NCBI GenBank assembly: GCA_019314375.1
Contig: JAFCZJ010000026.1
Location: 1 to 47,593, forward strand
Direction: 5' to 3'
Length of the DNA: 47,593 bases
Source of the DNA: Deltaproteobacteria bacterium
GTDB lineage: Bacteria > Myxococcota > B64-G9
Positions 8,858 to 19,048 of this stretch are shown piece after piece. Position 1 is the first letter of the stretch. Each line of letters begins with the position of its first letter. A model generated the notes under the pieces. The model worked only from the letters and a program-made list of their open reading frames with translations. It did not search any database and was not told the DNA's origin. The position numbers and the translations under genes are program-made.

Positions 8858-9799
8858 TCAAGCCCTCAGGGCAGCGCTCATCAAAATGCGTTCAGCCAAA
8901 TCCTCAAACGACAGCCCCAATCCTGCGGCGATTTTGGGCACCAAGCTGGCCTCGGTCATGCCAGGGATGGTGTTGACCTCCAGCAGGTAATACTTGTTGT
9001 CTGCATCACTGAGGATGGTGTCGACGCGACTGACCCCGGCACAACCCAAGGCCCGATGGGCCGCAAGGCAAATATCCAGCACCTGCGTGGTTTGATCTTC
9101 ATCAAGAGGCGCGGGAAACAGATACTGGGTCCCAGCCCCTGCTCCATACTTGGCCTTGTAGTTGTAGAAATCTTCAACCGGCTTGATTTCAATCGCACCA
9201 AGTGCTTCGTCATCCAAAATCGCGACCTGAATTTCTCGACCTTTAACGTAGCGCTCCACCAACACATCGCCTGCAAATTGAGCGGCATCTTTCATGGCCG
9301 CGCCAAAAGCTTCGCTGCTATGCACGATGTGAATGCCGACGCTTGATCCCTCCTTCGAGGGCTTGACCACCACCGGCAACGAAAAGGGGAGTTCATCGGC
9401 CGCCATGTCCTTGGCGTCCGCCCGCGTGACCACCTTGTCCTCAATCAGAGGAAGATGGTGTTGCCGGAACATGGCCTTGGCCACCACCTTGTCCATGGAT
9501 AAAGCCGAGGCCAAAACTCCGCTGCCCGTGTATGGAATCCGCATGGCCTCTAAGAGACCCTGCACACATCCATCCTCTCCCCATCGTCCGTGCAGGGCCA
9601 CGAAGGCAACCTGTACACCCGCCCTCATGAGTTCGGCAGGCAAATTCTTGTCAACCACTACATCCACCACGTCGTATCCTCGATTGCGCAGGGCGGCCGA
9701 GAGAGCCGAGCCCGTCTTCATCGAAACCTCATGTTCGGCGTTGTGGCCGCCCATGAGCATACCGATGCGCATCGATTTGAGTTCTTCTTGCTTCATCAC
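8858..9799 (-). CDS. ddl: D-alanine--D-alanine ligase
   Basis: This 313-residue ATP-grasp enzyme joins two D-Ala for the MurF step. Motifs in order are [15 protein letters not shown] (first substrate site), [28 protein letters not shown] (ATP lysine and glycine-rich loop) and [16 protein letters not shown] (metal and omega region). Length is normal for the family. Its ATG overlaps the murC stop by 4 bp (ATGA). A second Met at residue 10 is possible as a start. In many relatives murB sits at this position; here ddl follows murC directly. Confidence 0.96.
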   Translation of the reverse strand: MMKQEELKSMRIGMLMGGHNAEHEVSMKTGSALSAALRNRGYDVVDVVVDKNLPAELMRAGVQVAFVALHGRWGEDGCVQGLLEAMRIPYTGSGVLASALSMDKVVAKAMFRQHHLPLIEDKVVTRADAKDMAADELPFSLPVVVKPSKEGSSVGIHIVHSSEAFGAAMKDAAQFAGDVLVERYVKGREIQVAILDDEALGAIEIKPVEDFYNYKAKYGAGAGTQYLFPAPLDEDQTTQVLDICLAAHRALGCAGVSRVDTILSDADNKYYLLEVNTIPGMTEASLVPKIAAGLGLSFEDLAERILMSAALRA

Positions 9800-11202
9800 G
9801 ACTCCGAAGGGCTGCCGCCACCGTTTAACTTGCGTCGCTTGCGTTCAAGAAAATCGGCACCCACACGCCAAACATCACCAGCACCCATGGTCAGAAGCAG
9901 ATCTTCTTGCTCGCAGTGCTCAAACAACCAATCCACCGTGTGCTCCCGATCCGAAACATAGTAGACCTGACGATGGCCGTGACGCCGCACGCCTTCATAA
10001 AGATTCCTGGCGTTCACGCCCTCGATGGGCTGCTCACCAGCCGCGTAAATGTCCATCACGACAACAACATCAGCCTGGTTGAAAGCCGAAAAGAAATCCA
10101 TCTCCAGATCCCGGGTTCGGGAGTAACGGTGGGGCTGAAAGACCACGACCAAACGACGCTTGTATGCCTTGCGGGCACCGGCCAAAGTGGTACGAATTTC
10201 AGCGGGGTGATGTCCATAATCATCCACCACCATCACGCCGCCAACCTCTCCTTGAATAGAAAACCGCCGCTGGATACCTTCAAATTTAGCGAAAGCCTCT
10301 TGCACCACCTCAAAAGGAACCTTCATCTCATCGGCGATTGCGACGCAGGCCAAAGCGTTGAGGACATTGTGTTCCCCAATCATGTTCAAGCTCACTTGGC
10401 CAAGCTCTTCACCCCGTCGCAAGACATCGAAGCTGACCGTGCCTTGTCCAAATACCAGATTCTCAGCGCGGAAGTCGGCCTGGGAAGAGATGCCGTAAGT
10501 CGCCACCCGCTTCTCTATCCGGGGCAAAATCTCCTGCACATGGGGATGGTCCAGGCACAAAACGACCTGCCCGTAAAAGGGAACCTTGTTGGCAAACTCG
10601 ACGAAGGCATCCTTGATCACGTCCAGAGAGCCGTAATAATCCAAGTGCTCGGGATCGATGTTCGTGATCACGGCGTAAGTGGGCGTCAACCGCAGAAAAG
10701 AGCCATCGCTCTCGTCCGCCTCGGCCACGAGAAACTCTCCCTGCCCAAGTTTGGCGTTTGAACCCAAGCTATTCAGCCTGCCACCGATGACGATGGTGGG
10801 GTCCAGGCCGGCCTCGGCCAGCACACTGGCCAGGATGGAGGTGGTGGTGGTCTTGCCATGGGAACCCGCCACGGCGATGCCGTGCTTCATGCGCATGAGT
10901 TCGGCCAGCATTTCGGCACGCGGAATGACGGGAATGCCCTGCTCCCGGGCCGCCAGTACTTCCGGATTGTCCTCTTTCACCGCGCTGGAAATGACCACCA
11001 CATCCGCGTCGTGAAGATTGTCGGCCTCGTGACCAATGACGACGCGTCCACCCAAGTTTTCCAGACGCAATGTCGTTTCGCTTTCCATCAAATCCGAACC
11101 ACTCACCTGATACCCCAGATTCAAAAGCACCTCGGCGATGCCGCTCATGCCGATGCCGCCGATGCCGACGAAATGCACGCGATAGGTTCTCCGCAAGGGC
11201 AT
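9796..11202 (-). CDS. murC: UDP-N-acetylmuramate--L-alanine ligase
   Basis: This 468-residue cytoplasmic ligase adds L-Ala to UDP-MurNAc. The N-terminal Rossmann motif is [17 protein letters not shown], the ATP loop [12 protein letters not shown], the central-domain motif EADESDGSF and the C-terminal domain starts near [10 protein letters not shown]. All are intact. Its ATG overlaps the murG stop by one base (TGATG), and its stop overlaps the ddl start by 4 bp, so translation is probably coupled. Confidence 0.97.
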   Translation of the reverse strand: MPLRRTYRVHFVGIGGIGMSGIAEVLLNLGYQVSGSDLMESETTLRLENLGGRVVIGHEADNLHDADVVVISSAVKEDNPEVLAAREQGIPVIPRAEMLAELMRMKHGIAVAGSHGKTTTTSILASVLAEAGLDPTIVIGGRLNSLGSNAKLGQGEFLVAEADESDGSFLRLTPTYAVITNIDPEHLDYYGSLDVIKDAFVEFANKVPFYGQVVLCLDHPHVQEILPRIEKRVATYGISSQADFRAENLVFGQGTVSFDVLRRGEELGQVSLNMIGEHNVLNALACVAIADEMKVPFEVVQEAFAKFEGIQRRFSIQGEVGGVMVVDDYGHHPAEIRTTLAGARKAYKRRLVVVFQPHRYSRTRDLEMDFFSAFNQADVVVVMDIYAAGEQPIEGVNARNLYEGVRRHGHRQVYYVSDREHTVDWLFEHCEQEDLLLTMGAGDVWRVGADFLERKRRKLNGGGSPSES

Positions 11203-12317
11203 CAGGACACCTCCTCATGGTGCCGCCAGCGCGACTTGGCACCCAGCTCGAGACAAAGTTCACAGATGTCACGCGCCGCCTCGGGTCGGCTGACACGCCC
11301 AGCCGCATCTTCCATGGCCGCGCGCTTGTCCCCGTCGGCCAGGACCTCACCAACCAAACTCGCCAAGCCCTCCGGGCTCAAGTCATCCTCCCGGACCATC
11401 AACGCGGCACCCGCATCCACCAGGGCCCTGGCGTTTACTTCCTGGTGATTGTCAGCCGCATGTGGAAAGGGAATGAGTACCGCGGCCTTGCGACACAAAG
11501 ACAGTTCGGACACGGTGGTGGCCCCGGCCCTGCAAATCACCAAATCGGACCGGCGATAAGCGGCCGCCATGTCGTGAATAAATGGCGTTACTTCCGCAAC
11601 CTCGACCAGACCAAGCTCTTTGTAATGATCCCTCACGCCTTCGAGTTCCTTTTCGCCGGTCTGGTGAACGAAGCGCAGGCCTGGCCATCTTTCGTTAAGC
11701 AACTTGGCCGCCTCGGGCACAACCCGATTCAGGGTGCGGGCCCCCTGCGAGCCACCAAAAATCAAGACGTCTTGTCCTGACTTGGGTTGGTTGCTGCGCA
11801 AAAAATTCTCAGCAAGCGCCTTGCGTACCGGGTTACCCAATGCGCGCACCTTGCGCTTGGGAAAAAACGGTGCGGCATCTGGAAAACTCACCACCACCCT
11901 CCGCACGACCTTGCCCAAAATCTTGTTTGTGAATCCGGGCAGAGCATTCTGTTCCATGATCATGGTGGGGATGCGCATCAACCAGGCCATCAAGACCACG
12001 GGCCCCGATGCGTAGCCCCCTACACCCACCACCACGTCCGGATGGAAGCGCCTGATGATGCGACGGGACTGCCACATGGCCCTGGGCACCCGGAACAAAC
12101 CGCGCATCCAGCCCATCAAACCCGATCCCTTAAGACCGCCGACCTGAATGCAGTCCAAGGTGAAGCCCGCGCGTGGCACCGCTCGGAATTCGATACCCCG
12201 GCGAGTGCCCACAAAGACCACCCGATGATCCTGGTTGCGAGACATGAGATCCTCAGCCAGGGCGATGCCCGGGAAGAGGTGACCTCCTGTTCCGCCGCCT
12301 GCAATCAATAGGTGCAT
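11202..12317 (-). CDS. murG: UDP-GlcNAc transferase MurG (lipid II synthesis)
   Basis: This 371-residue GT-B glycosyltransferase converts lipid I to lipid II on the inner face of the membrane. The N-terminal loop [17 protein letters not shown] is diagnostic. The second G loop is [12 protein letters not shown], and the donor site is [16 protein letters not shown] with [13 protein letters not shown]. It lies 15 bp after the ftsW stop. Confidence 0.97.
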   Translation of the reverse strand: MHLLIAGGGTGGHLFPGIALAEDLMSRNQDHRVVFVGTRRGIEFRAVPRAGFTLDCIQVGGLKGSGLMGWMRGLFRVPRAMWQSRRIIRRFHPDVVVGVGGYASGPVVLMAWLMRIPTMIMEQNALPGFTNKILGKVVRRVVVSFPDAAPFFPKRKVRALGNPVRKALAENFLRSNQPKSGQDVLIFGGSQGARTLNRVVPEAAKLLNERWPGLRFVHQTGEKELEGVRDHYKELGLVEVAEVTPFIHDMAAAYRRSDLVICRAGATTVSELSLCRKAAVLIPFPHAADNHQEVNARALVDAGAALMVREDDLSPEGLASLVGEVLADGDKRAAMEDAAGRVSRPEAARDICELCLELGAKSRWRHHEEVS

Positions 12318-12332
12318 CTGCTTCGCCTCAAC

Positions 12333-13469
12333 TCAGGGCCAAGTAAGTTTTGAATCCGGCGTGGGCTCTGGCCGATTGCCCGACGCCGAAATGTCCAAGA
12401 GAATTCCCGCCGCAAACATGCTGCAAATCAAGGAACTGCCCCCGTAACTGATGAAAGGCAGCGTCAAGCCCTTGGTCGGCAACACGCCCGTGACAACGCC
12501 GATGTTGATGAGGGTCTGCAAACCGATGAGCGCGCTCAGGCCAAATGCCAGATAGGTGCCGAACAGACTTGGCGAGCGCAAGCCGGCCCGCAATCCCCGC
12601 CATACGATGACGGAGAAAACCAACAACACCAACCCAGCTCCAATCAGACCCAGCTCTTCCCCCACCAAGGAAAATATGAAATCCGTATGAGCGGCGGGCA
12701 AGAAAAACAGCTTGTGTTTTCCCTCGCCCAAACCCGCCCCAAAGACTCCGCCGGACCCAAAACTCATCAAGCTCTCTGAGATCTGGTAACCGATGTCGAA
12801 ACGATTGGCCCAAGGGTCCAAGAACGCCAGCAAACGGCGCATGCGATATTCACTGCCTACGACCAGGAGGTATGCCATGGGCAGCGCAGCCAAGCCGGCC
12901 ACCGCAATGTATATCACTCGCGCTCCGGCAACAAAAAGCATCAGAAACATGATCACGGTCAACGTGACGGCCGTGCCGAAATCAGGTTGGCCAAGCAGCA
13001 AGAGCACCAGCACGCCCGAAACCATCAGGTGAGGCAAAAAGCCCACGGAGAACACCTGAATGCGATCCTTCTTGCGAGTCAAAGAGAATGCCAGATAGAC
13101 GACAAAAGCGACCTTGGCCAACTCGCCTGGCTGGAAGTTCATCAAACCCAAGGGCAACCAGCGAGACGAGCCCCCCGCCCTCACGGCCACGCCGGGAATA
13201 AGGACCAGCACCAACAAAATGAAGGTAAGCCCCAACAGGGGATATGCCAACTTGACCAGACGCTGCAAACCGATGCGCATGCCCAGACCCAAAGCAACAA
13301 GACCCAGCACCATATTGATAAGCTGACGTTTCAAATAGAACAACGCGTCACCCGTTTGGGCTTCGGCGAAAACCGCGCTGGCGCTATAAACCATCACCAC
13401 CCCGAAGCCAAGAAGGCTCAGAACGGCAAAAAGCAGCCACGGATCTACGCTTGCGCGCTGTTGCTCCAT
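12333..13469 (-). CDS. ftsW: SEDS peptidoglycan glycosyltransferase FtsW
   Basis: This 378-residue polytopic membrane protein of the SEDS family polymerises septal glycan with FtsI. It has about ten transmembrane segments. Conserved features include the GVGLGEGKHKLFFLPAAHTDFIFS-type loop with E and H residues, and the C-terminal LPTKGLTLPFISYGGSSL signature. GGAGGAATAG precedes the ATG. A 10-bp-stem hairpin lies just upstream in the message (13483-13505). Confidence 0.96.
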   Translation of the reverse strand: MEQQRASVDPWLLFAVLSLLGFGVVMVYSASAVFAEAQTGDALFYLKRQLINMVLGLVALGLGMRIGLQRLVKLAYPLLGLTFILLVLVLIPGVAVRAGGSSRWLPLGLMNFQPGELAKVAFVVYLAFSLTRKKDRIQVFSVGFLPHLMVSGVLVLLLLGQPDFGTAVTLTVIMFLMLFVAGARVIYIAVAGLAALPMAYLLVVGSEYRMRRLLAFLDPWANRFDIGYQISESLMSFGSGGVFGAGLGEGKHKLFFLPAAHTDFIFSLVGEELGLIGAGLVLLVFSVIVWRGLRAGLRSPSLFGTYLAFGLSALIGLQTLINIGVVTGVLPTKGLTLPFISYGGSSLICSMFAAGILLDISASGNRPEPTPDSKLTWP

Positions 13470-13482
13470 CTATTCCTCCAGC

Positions 13483-13505
13483 GCCACATTCCTCTGGAAT
13501 GCGGC
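13483..13505 (-). promoter_or_regulatory. Hairpin in the murD-ftsW intergenic message
   Basis: In the transcript the arms GCCGCATTCC and GGAATGTGGC pair over 10 bp (one G-U) around an AGA loop, ending a few bases before the ftsW ribosome site GGAGG. No U tract follows, so it is not a terminator. It could be a processing or translation-control element, or chance. The 91-bp gap is the largest inside the cluster. Confidence 0.45.
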
Positions 13506-13560
13506 ACAAGACTGTCTACGAAAAAACCTACTTTCTTCGTTCTTGAACCAAGTGTGAAAA

Positions 13561-14955
13561 TCACGTCTCATCAAAACCGTCTAGCTCCCGCACCAAATCG
13601 GCAAAAACTCGCCCTCGATGCTCATAATCATCAAACATGTCAAAACTGGCGCAGGCCGGACTCAACAAAACGACTTGTCCTGCTTTAGCCAAACGCCTTC
13701 CCACAGACACCGCTTCCGCCATATCGGTCACCAGGTGGATCTCGGCGCAACCTTCCAGGTCAGCAGCCATGCGCGCGGCGTCGGCACCCAGCAGAAGCAC
13801 ATGGGCGACCTGCTCTTGTACGACCCGCCTCAGGCCACGATAGTCACTGCCCTTTCCCTGACCGCCTCCGATGAGAACCACCGGCACGTCGAAACTGGTC
13901 AAAGACTTGGCCGTGGCTTCCGGATTCGTGCCTTTGGAATCGTTGATGTAGCGGACACCACCCAACTCCCGAATGGGTTCCAATCGGTGAGGCAAACCCT
14001 CGAAACTGTCCAGCCCGGCCTGCACGGCCTCGGGCGATGCGCCAGCTTCCAGGACCGCGGCCACCGCGGCAGCCGCGTTTTCCGCATTGTGTTCCCCGGC
14101 CAGACGGGCGGCCCGCAACTCAAAAATTCGGCCGCTTTCCAAATGCTTAAGTTGCCTTCCGCGAATCCAAACGCCGACTTCGTTCAACCTGTCCTCTCGC
14201 CGAGACAAAGGCAAAAGCCGACTCCGTAAACCTTCTCCCTGCATGCGGCTGGCCACCGCCTCGTCGTCGACAAAACAGACAGCCGCATCCTTCGGTCCTT
14301 GGCCCGCAAACAGTCGAGCCTTGAGATCCCCATAGACTTCCATACTCCCGTGTCGGTCCAGGTGGTCGGGCGTTAGGTTCAACCAGACCCCCACTCGAGG
14401 GGCCAAGCCCTCGGCGACTCCCAAATGCTCGAGCTGAAAACTGGAGACTTCGACCACGGCCCAGTCCACATGTGATCCATCCAACAACATCTCCGTCAGC
14501 GGCAGCCCGATGTTGCCGCCCAAAAAGACCCGGAATCCCGCGACCCGCAGAAGATGTGCACAGAGGGCGGTTGTGGTCGACTTGCCGTTGGTGCCGGTGA
14601 TCGCCATCATGGGCGTGCCTGTCGAGGCCTCCGCGGCCATGGCCAACTCTCCGATGACGGGCAGACCCAGTTCACGAGCCCGTCGCACCATGGGGCTGGT
14701 CTCGGGCACGCCCGGGCTCAAAACCACGTGATCGACCTGCTCTAGCAAAGCCAAGCTGTCGCCGCCAAGGGCCAATTGTACACCGACCGCTTGCAATGAA
14801 GCCTGTCCCTCGACTTTGGATTGCCTGTCCGTGCCCCAGACCTCTGCCCCCTGGCTCGCCAGCCAAAGGCAGGCGGCTCGACCAGAACGGGCCAGGCCCA
14901 CCACCAGCACGCGGCTTCCTTTCCAGGACAAAGGATTCTTGACGACTTCGCTCAT
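13561..14955 (-). CDS. murD: UDP-MurNAc-L-Ala--D-glutamate ligase
   Basis: This 464-residue ligase adds D-Glu. The N-terminus carries the Rossmann-like VLVVGLARSGRAA, the ATP loop is TGTNGKSTTTALC, and the C-terminal domain begins near FEGLPHRLEPIRE with NDSKGTNPEATAKS. The frame is open upstream to 15060, but that extension overlaps mraY and is not protein-like. I chose ATG 14955, 17 bp after the mraY stop, with AGAGAG before it. The C-terminus (ACASFDMFDDYEHRG) is typical. Confidence 0.96.
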   Translation of the reverse strand: MSEVVKNPLSWKGSRVLVVGLARSGRAACLWLASQGAEVWGTDRQSKVEGQASLQAVGVQLALGGDSLALLEQVDHVVLSPGVPETSPMVRRARELGLPVIGELAMAAEASTGTPMMAITGTNGKSTTTALCAHLLRVAGFRVFLGGNIGLPLTEMLLDGSHVDWAVVEVSSFQLEHLGVAEGLAPRVGVWLNLTPDHLDRHGSMEVYGDLKARLFAGQGPKDAAVCFVDDEAVASRMQGEGLRSRLLPLSRREDRLNEVGVWIRGRQLKHLESGRIFELRAARLAGEHNAENAAAAVAAVLEAGASPEAVQAGLDSFEGLPHRLEPIRELGGVRYINDSKGTNPEATAKSLTSFDVPVVLIGGGQGKGSDYRGLRRVVQEQVAHVLLLGADAARMAADLEGCAEIHLVTDMAEAVSVGRRLAKAGQVVLLSPACASFDMFDDYEHRGRVFADLVRELDGFDET

Positions 14956-14972
14956 ACGCTCTCTGTTCTTCC

Positions 14973-16064
14973 TCAACGCAGCTTCAGGGTAGCCAACCCC
15001 ACCAGAGCCAACATGATGGATATGACCCAGAAACGAACAATGATCTTGGGCTCCGCCCAACCTTTCAATTCATAGTGGTGATGTATCGGTGCCATGAGAA
15101 ACACCCGTTTGCCGGTCATCTTGAAGCTTGCGACTTGAATGATGACCGATAGAGCCTCCATCAAAAACACGCCATGAATGATGGCGGATACAATCTCGTT
15201 TTTGGTCAACACGGCCATTGTGCCCAGACCGGCCCCCAGGGCCAGGGAACCCACATCCCCCATGAATATGGAGGCCGGGTAGGTATTGAACCAAAGAAAG
15301 GCAATACCCGCTCCCATCAGGGCAGCACAGTAAACGGTCAATTCTTCGGCACCATCGATATGCGGAATGCGCAGGTACTCGGCCAAGACAAAAGTCTTAA
15401 ACAAAATGGCGCCGCCGGCGTAGGCCAGCACCAGAAACACAAAGCTGGACGTGATGACCGGTCCGATGGCCAGACCGTCCAGTCCGTCGGTCAGGTTGAC
15501 CGCATTGGCCGTACCCACGATGACGATCACCGCAAGAGGAATATAGGCCCAGCCGATGTCCGGGTTGAATCGTTCAAAGTTGATCACCGGAAACGACACA
15601 CGACTGTCGAAATCCGGCTGAATGAAAAGCAGGACGATAACGAAAGTGGTGATGCCGAACTGAGCCAAAAGCCGTACCTTGCCGGACAAGCCCTTGGAAT
15701 TACGATTCTTGAGCTTGCGAAAATCATCGGCGAAGCCGATAAGACCAAAACATGCGGTCATCCCCATCACCACCCACAGCTTCAGGTCGGTCAAATCCCC
15801 CCAAAGCAGGCAAGAGCCAAGAAGTGAAACCAACAAAAGAGCCCCGCCCATGGTGGGGGTGCCGGTCTTGACCTGGTGGGTCTCCGGCGTGTCCTCACGC
15901 ACATTGGATGAGCCGGCCTGAACCTTTTTCAGCCAGGTGATAAATGGAGGGAAAAGCATCAGACCCAAAATCATGGCGGTGGCGCCAGCCGCGATCGCCC
16001 GGAAAGAGGGATAGCGAACTACGTTGATCAATTGACTGTGCTGATAAAGCAAATAGTAAAGCAT
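14973..16064 (-). CDS. mraY: Phospho-MurNAc-pentapeptide transferase MraY
   Basis: This 363-residue integral membrane enzyme makes lipid I from UDP-MurNAc-pentapeptide and undecaprenyl phosphate. Hallmarks are FADDFRKL (Asp-Asp site), NLTDGLDGLAIG, GAGIAFLWFNTYPASIFMGDVGSL and the loop PIHHHYELKGW. About ten transmembrane segments and normal length. It begins 6 bp after the murF stop. Confidence 0.97.
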   Translation of the reverse strand: MLYYLLYQHSQLINVVRYPSFRAIAAGATAMILGLMLFPPFITWLKKVQAGSSNVREDTPETHQVKTGTPTMGGALLLVSLLGSCLLWGDLTDLKLWVVMGMTACFGLIGFADDFRKLKNRNSKGLSGKVRLLAQFGITTFVIVLLFIQPDFDSRVSFPVINFERFNPDIGWAYIPLAVIVIVGTANAVNLTDGLDGLAIGPVITSSFVFLVLAYAGGAILFKTFVLAEYLRIPHIDGAEELTVYCAALMGAGIAFLWFNTYPASIFMGDVGSLALGAGLGTMAVLTKNEIVSAIIHGVFLMEALSVIIQVASFKMTGKRVFLMAPIHHHYELKGWAEPKIIVRFWVISIMLALVGLATLKLR

Positions 16065-16070
16065 GTTTTC

Positions 16071-17468
16071 TTAGCTTCCTTCCTCTAGCGCAGCCACCAC
16101 CCGCTCCAGGCGCATGCCACGCGACCCCTTAATCAAAACCCATCCATCGTCATCCAGACGCGCACGTAGCCAATCCACGGTTTCCTGCACGTCCTCGGTT
16201 TCCAATACTTGCTCCAAGCCATCGTTGCGGGCAGCCCGTGCCATCGATTGAGACAGAGGGCCAAAGGCGACCAGACCATCCAGCTTCAACCCGGCCACCG
16301 TGGTGCCGGTCTGTTCGTGCATGGCCTTCGCCGAATCCCCAAGCTCCAACATGTCACCCAGCACCGCCAGCTTGGGGCCTCGACCAGGCAACTGCCCGAG
16401 CGTAACGAGCGCCGCCTGGACAGAGCGCGGGTTGGCGTTGTAGCAATCCACCAACATGCGCCAGGTCCCGACTCGCCTCTCCTCCATGCGCATGGGCGGC
16501 TGCGGGGCCTCGGCCAAACGCTGAGCGATGACTTCCGGCGCCAAATTCTCAACCATACCCACGGCGGCGGCGGCAGCTGCGTTGCTCGCATTGTGCAGCC
16601 CCAATCGCGGCAAATGAACGGCCTGAGTTCGACCCGCCATTTCCAGACTGAAACGCAAGCCGTCCTCAGCCTGCGCCAAACCCGACACACGCACATCCGC
16701 CGCCGGACTGTTGCCGAATGTCACCTTGCGGGCCCTGGTTCGACTTGCCAACATAAGCGCGTAAGGATCATCCGCGTTGAGCACGGCGACGCCGGAACCT
16801 GGCAAGGCTTCGATGAGTTCACCTTTTGCGTCGGCCACGGCCTGGATACCCCCCAGGCCCTCCAAGTGGACTGGATGCACATTGGTCACGAGGCCCACCT
16901 GGGGTGCGGCGATCTGAGCCAGGCGGGCAATTTCCCCTGGTGCATTCATGCCCATTTCCATCACGGCATGACGATGGTTTTCCCGTAATCGCAACAAACC
17001 CCTGGGCATGCCGATGAGGTTGTTGAAGTTGCCTCGATTGAACAGCACCCCGGGCTTTCCCCCCAGGACGGCGGCAGTCATTTCCTTGGTGGTCGTCTTG
17101 CCGTTGGATCCGGTGATGCCCACCAGTCGCACGGAAAAACGCGTTCGATGCCAGGCCGCCAAATCGCCCAATGCCGCTTCGGCATCCGCCACCACCACCA
17201 CGGGAGTTTCCGTGGGCAAGTCACCAAGCTTGCCCTCATCGATAGACGCTTGTTCGACCATGACCGCGGAGGCCCCTTCCGACACGGCCTGTGCGCAGAA
17301 AGCGGCCCCATCAAAACGATCACCACGCAGCGCAACAAAGAGTCCGCGCGGCTCAACCTGACGGCTATCCGTGGTTACGGACTCGATCCAGTGCTCACCG
17401 TCACCCTGCAAAAGCCGGCCTCCGGTGGCCTCACAAAGCTGGCTCATCTTGCACAAGCCGTCTTTCAT
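16071..17468 (-). CDS. murF: UDP-MurNAc-tripeptide--D-Ala-D-Ala ligase
   Basis: This 465-residue ligase adds the D-Ala-D-Ala made by Ddl. It shows the N-terminal MurF domain (TTDSRQVEPRGLFVALRGDRFDG), the ATP loop ITGSNGKTTTKEM, the ITNV-type block (GLVTNVHPVHLEGLGG) and the C-terminal VDCYNANPRSVQAAL and GDMLELGDSA. The ATG overlaps the murE stop by 4 bp and has GGGAGGTG upstream. Confidence 0.97.
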   Translation of the reverse strand: MKDGLCKMSQLCEATGGRLLQGDGEHWIESVTTDSRQVEPRGLFVALRGDRFDGAAFCAQAVSEGASAVMVEQASIDEGKLGDLPTETPVVVVADAEAALGDLAAWHRTRFSVRLVGITGSNGKTTTKEMTAAVLGGKPGVLFNRGNFNNLIGMPRGLLRLRENHRHAVMEMGMNAPGEIARLAQIAAPQVGLVTNVHPVHLEGLGGIQAVADAKGELIEALPGSGVAVLNADDPYALMLASRTRARKVTFGNSPAADVRVSGLAQAEDGLRFSLEMAGRTQAVHLPRLGLHNASNAAAAAAVGMVENLAPEVIAQRLAEAPQPPMRMEERRVGTWRMLVDCYNANPRSVQAALVTLGQLPGRGPKLAVLGDMLELGDSAKAMHEQTGTTVAGLKLDGLVAFGPLSQSMARAARNDGLEQVLETEDVQETVDWLRARLDDDGWVLIKGSRGMRLERVVAALEEGS

Positions 17469-19018
17469 TTCGACACCTCCCGCAGCGCCGCAGCCGCTTC
17501 AAGCCGGTCGTCGAATTCGTGTTTTTCTTCTCCGATGGTCTGCGTTGTTTCATGTCCTTTGCCGGCCACGAGCACAACGTCCCCGGCCCCGGCCAAAGCC
17601 ACCGCCTCTCGGATGGCCGATCGCCGATCCGGCTGCACGATGAAAACCTTGTGAGAGTCGTCAAGCAAATACCCAGCGTCTTTCTGCCGCCAACCGGCCG
17701 ACGTGAGGCCGGGCAGGATCTGGGCGATGATTGCGTCCGGGTCTTCCGAGCGTGGATTGTCCGAAGTGACCAAGGCCAGATCCGCTTTGGCCGCAACCGC
17801 TCCACCCATCAAGGGGCGTTTGCCCTGATCCCGATCGCCACCACAGCCAAAAACCACGATCAGGCGCCCCGGGGTCAAGGGTCGAAGTGCATCGAGCACG
17901 TTCACCAGGGCCTCGTCCGTATGGGCATAGTCCACAAACACAGCAGGACCCTTCCCTTGATCATGCACGACCCGCTCCAGTCGACCTGGCACCTTACGGC
18001 ATGCATGCAAGCCGGACTCGATATGCCGGGGAGCCACACCAAGAACATGAGCCACGGCCACGGCGGCCAGCAAATTCTCCAGGTTGTGGCTTCCGATAAG
18101 TGCCGAATTGAGTTGCAGGCGCTCCGCACCACAGACAATCTCGGCCCGCAGACCATCCAAGCCCATGTGAACCGGACCCAAGGGCCTCACCTCGCCCTGA
18201 GAAGATCGACCGAAGCCCAGACGATTGCCATGCCATCCCTCGATCATCTGCTCAGAAGCCGGATCGTCGGCGTTGAAAACCGCCCACTTGCCCTGCGCCT
18301 GACTCTCTTTGAGTTCTCGAGAAAACAACAAGCGCTTGGCCTGGGCGTAGCGCTCCAGGTCTCCATGAAAATCCAGATGATCCCGGCTCAGGTTGGTAAA
18401 AACACCCACCTGGAAATGGCAACCCAGGCTGCGCTGCAGGTCCAAGGCATGGGAAGAAGTTTCCAACAGGACATGGCTGCAACCGGCATCGCGCATACGA
18501 GCCAATATCGCTTGCAGATCATCCGATTCCGGCGTGGTGTGTACGGCGACTTCCCGCCGCCCGGCGTACCGAACCTCCACGGTTCCGATGACGCCAGGCG
18601 AACCGCCGGCGGCCTTGAAAACACTCTCCATCAAGTATGTCAGGGTGGTCTTGCCGTTGGTCCCCGTAATGCCCACCACGGCCATATCCAGAGAGGGATG
18701 TCCATGGAAGTTGGCCGACAACCGGGCCAATGCCTGCCTGGTGTCTGCGACCTGCACCCAGGCCGGCAGAGCCAAGCCGACGGGTGGGCGGGCCACCACG
18801 GCGGCGACCGCCTTCTGTTTGGCCACCTCGGCCAGGTACCGATGGCCGTCCACCTTGGCACCGGTCATGGCCACAAATAAGTCACCGGCCTGGACCTGGC
18901 GAGAGTCGTGGCGAATACCGCGCACCCCGACCTGCCTGTCGCCCTCAAGGTGCAGAACATCCACACCTTCAAGCAAACGTTCCAGACTTATGACTTGCCC
19001 TTTGCTCATCGTTTTCAA
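17465..19018 (-). CDS. murE: UDP-MurNAc-L-Ala-D-Glu--meso-DAP ligase
   Basis: This 517-residue ligase adds the third stem-peptide residue. The N-terminal domain has RHDSRQVQAGDLFVAMTG. The ATP loop is ITGTNGKTTLTYLMES. TTPESDDLQ and TNLSRDHLDFHG are conserved. The DNPR motif in VTSDNPRSEDP is the signature of meso-diaminopimelate specificity, against the lysine type, and supports a Gram-negative envelope. The start at 19018 could instead be the Met three codons later. It lies 30 bp after the ftsI stop. Confidence 0.96.
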   Translation of the reverse strand: MKTMSKGQVISLERLLEGVDVLHLEGDRQVGVRGIRHDSRQVQAGDLFVAMTGAKVDGHRYLAEVAKQKAVAAVVARPPVGLALPAWVQVADTRQALARLSANFHGHPSLDMAVVGITGTNGKTTLTYLMESVFKAAGGSPGVIGTVEVRYAGRREVAVHTTPESDDLQAILARMRDAGCSHVLLETSSHALDLQRSLGCHFQVGVFTNLSRDHLDFHGDLERYAQAKRLLFSRELKESQAQGKWAVFNADDPASEQMIEGWHGNRLGFGRSSQGEVRPLGPVHMGLDGLRAEIVCGAERLQLNSALIGSHNLENLLAAVAVAHVLGVAPRHIESGLHACRKVPGRLERVVHDQGKGPAVFVDYAHTDEALVNVLDALRPLTPGRLIVVFGCGGDRDQGKRPLMGGAVAAKADLALVTSDNPRSEDPDAIIAQILPGLTSAGWRQKDAGYLLDDSHKVFIVQPDRRSAIREAVALAGAGDVVLVAGKGHETTQTIGEEKHEFDDRLEAAAALREVSK

Positions 19019-19048
19019 ACCCTCAACAAACGTGTCCTCACCAAAAAC

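Noticed and set aside
13561-15060. Long form of murD starting at 15060
   Set aside because: The added 35 residues are antiparallel in character to none of the MurD family and are read from the mraY 3' end; ATG 14955 gives the normal MurD N-terminus.
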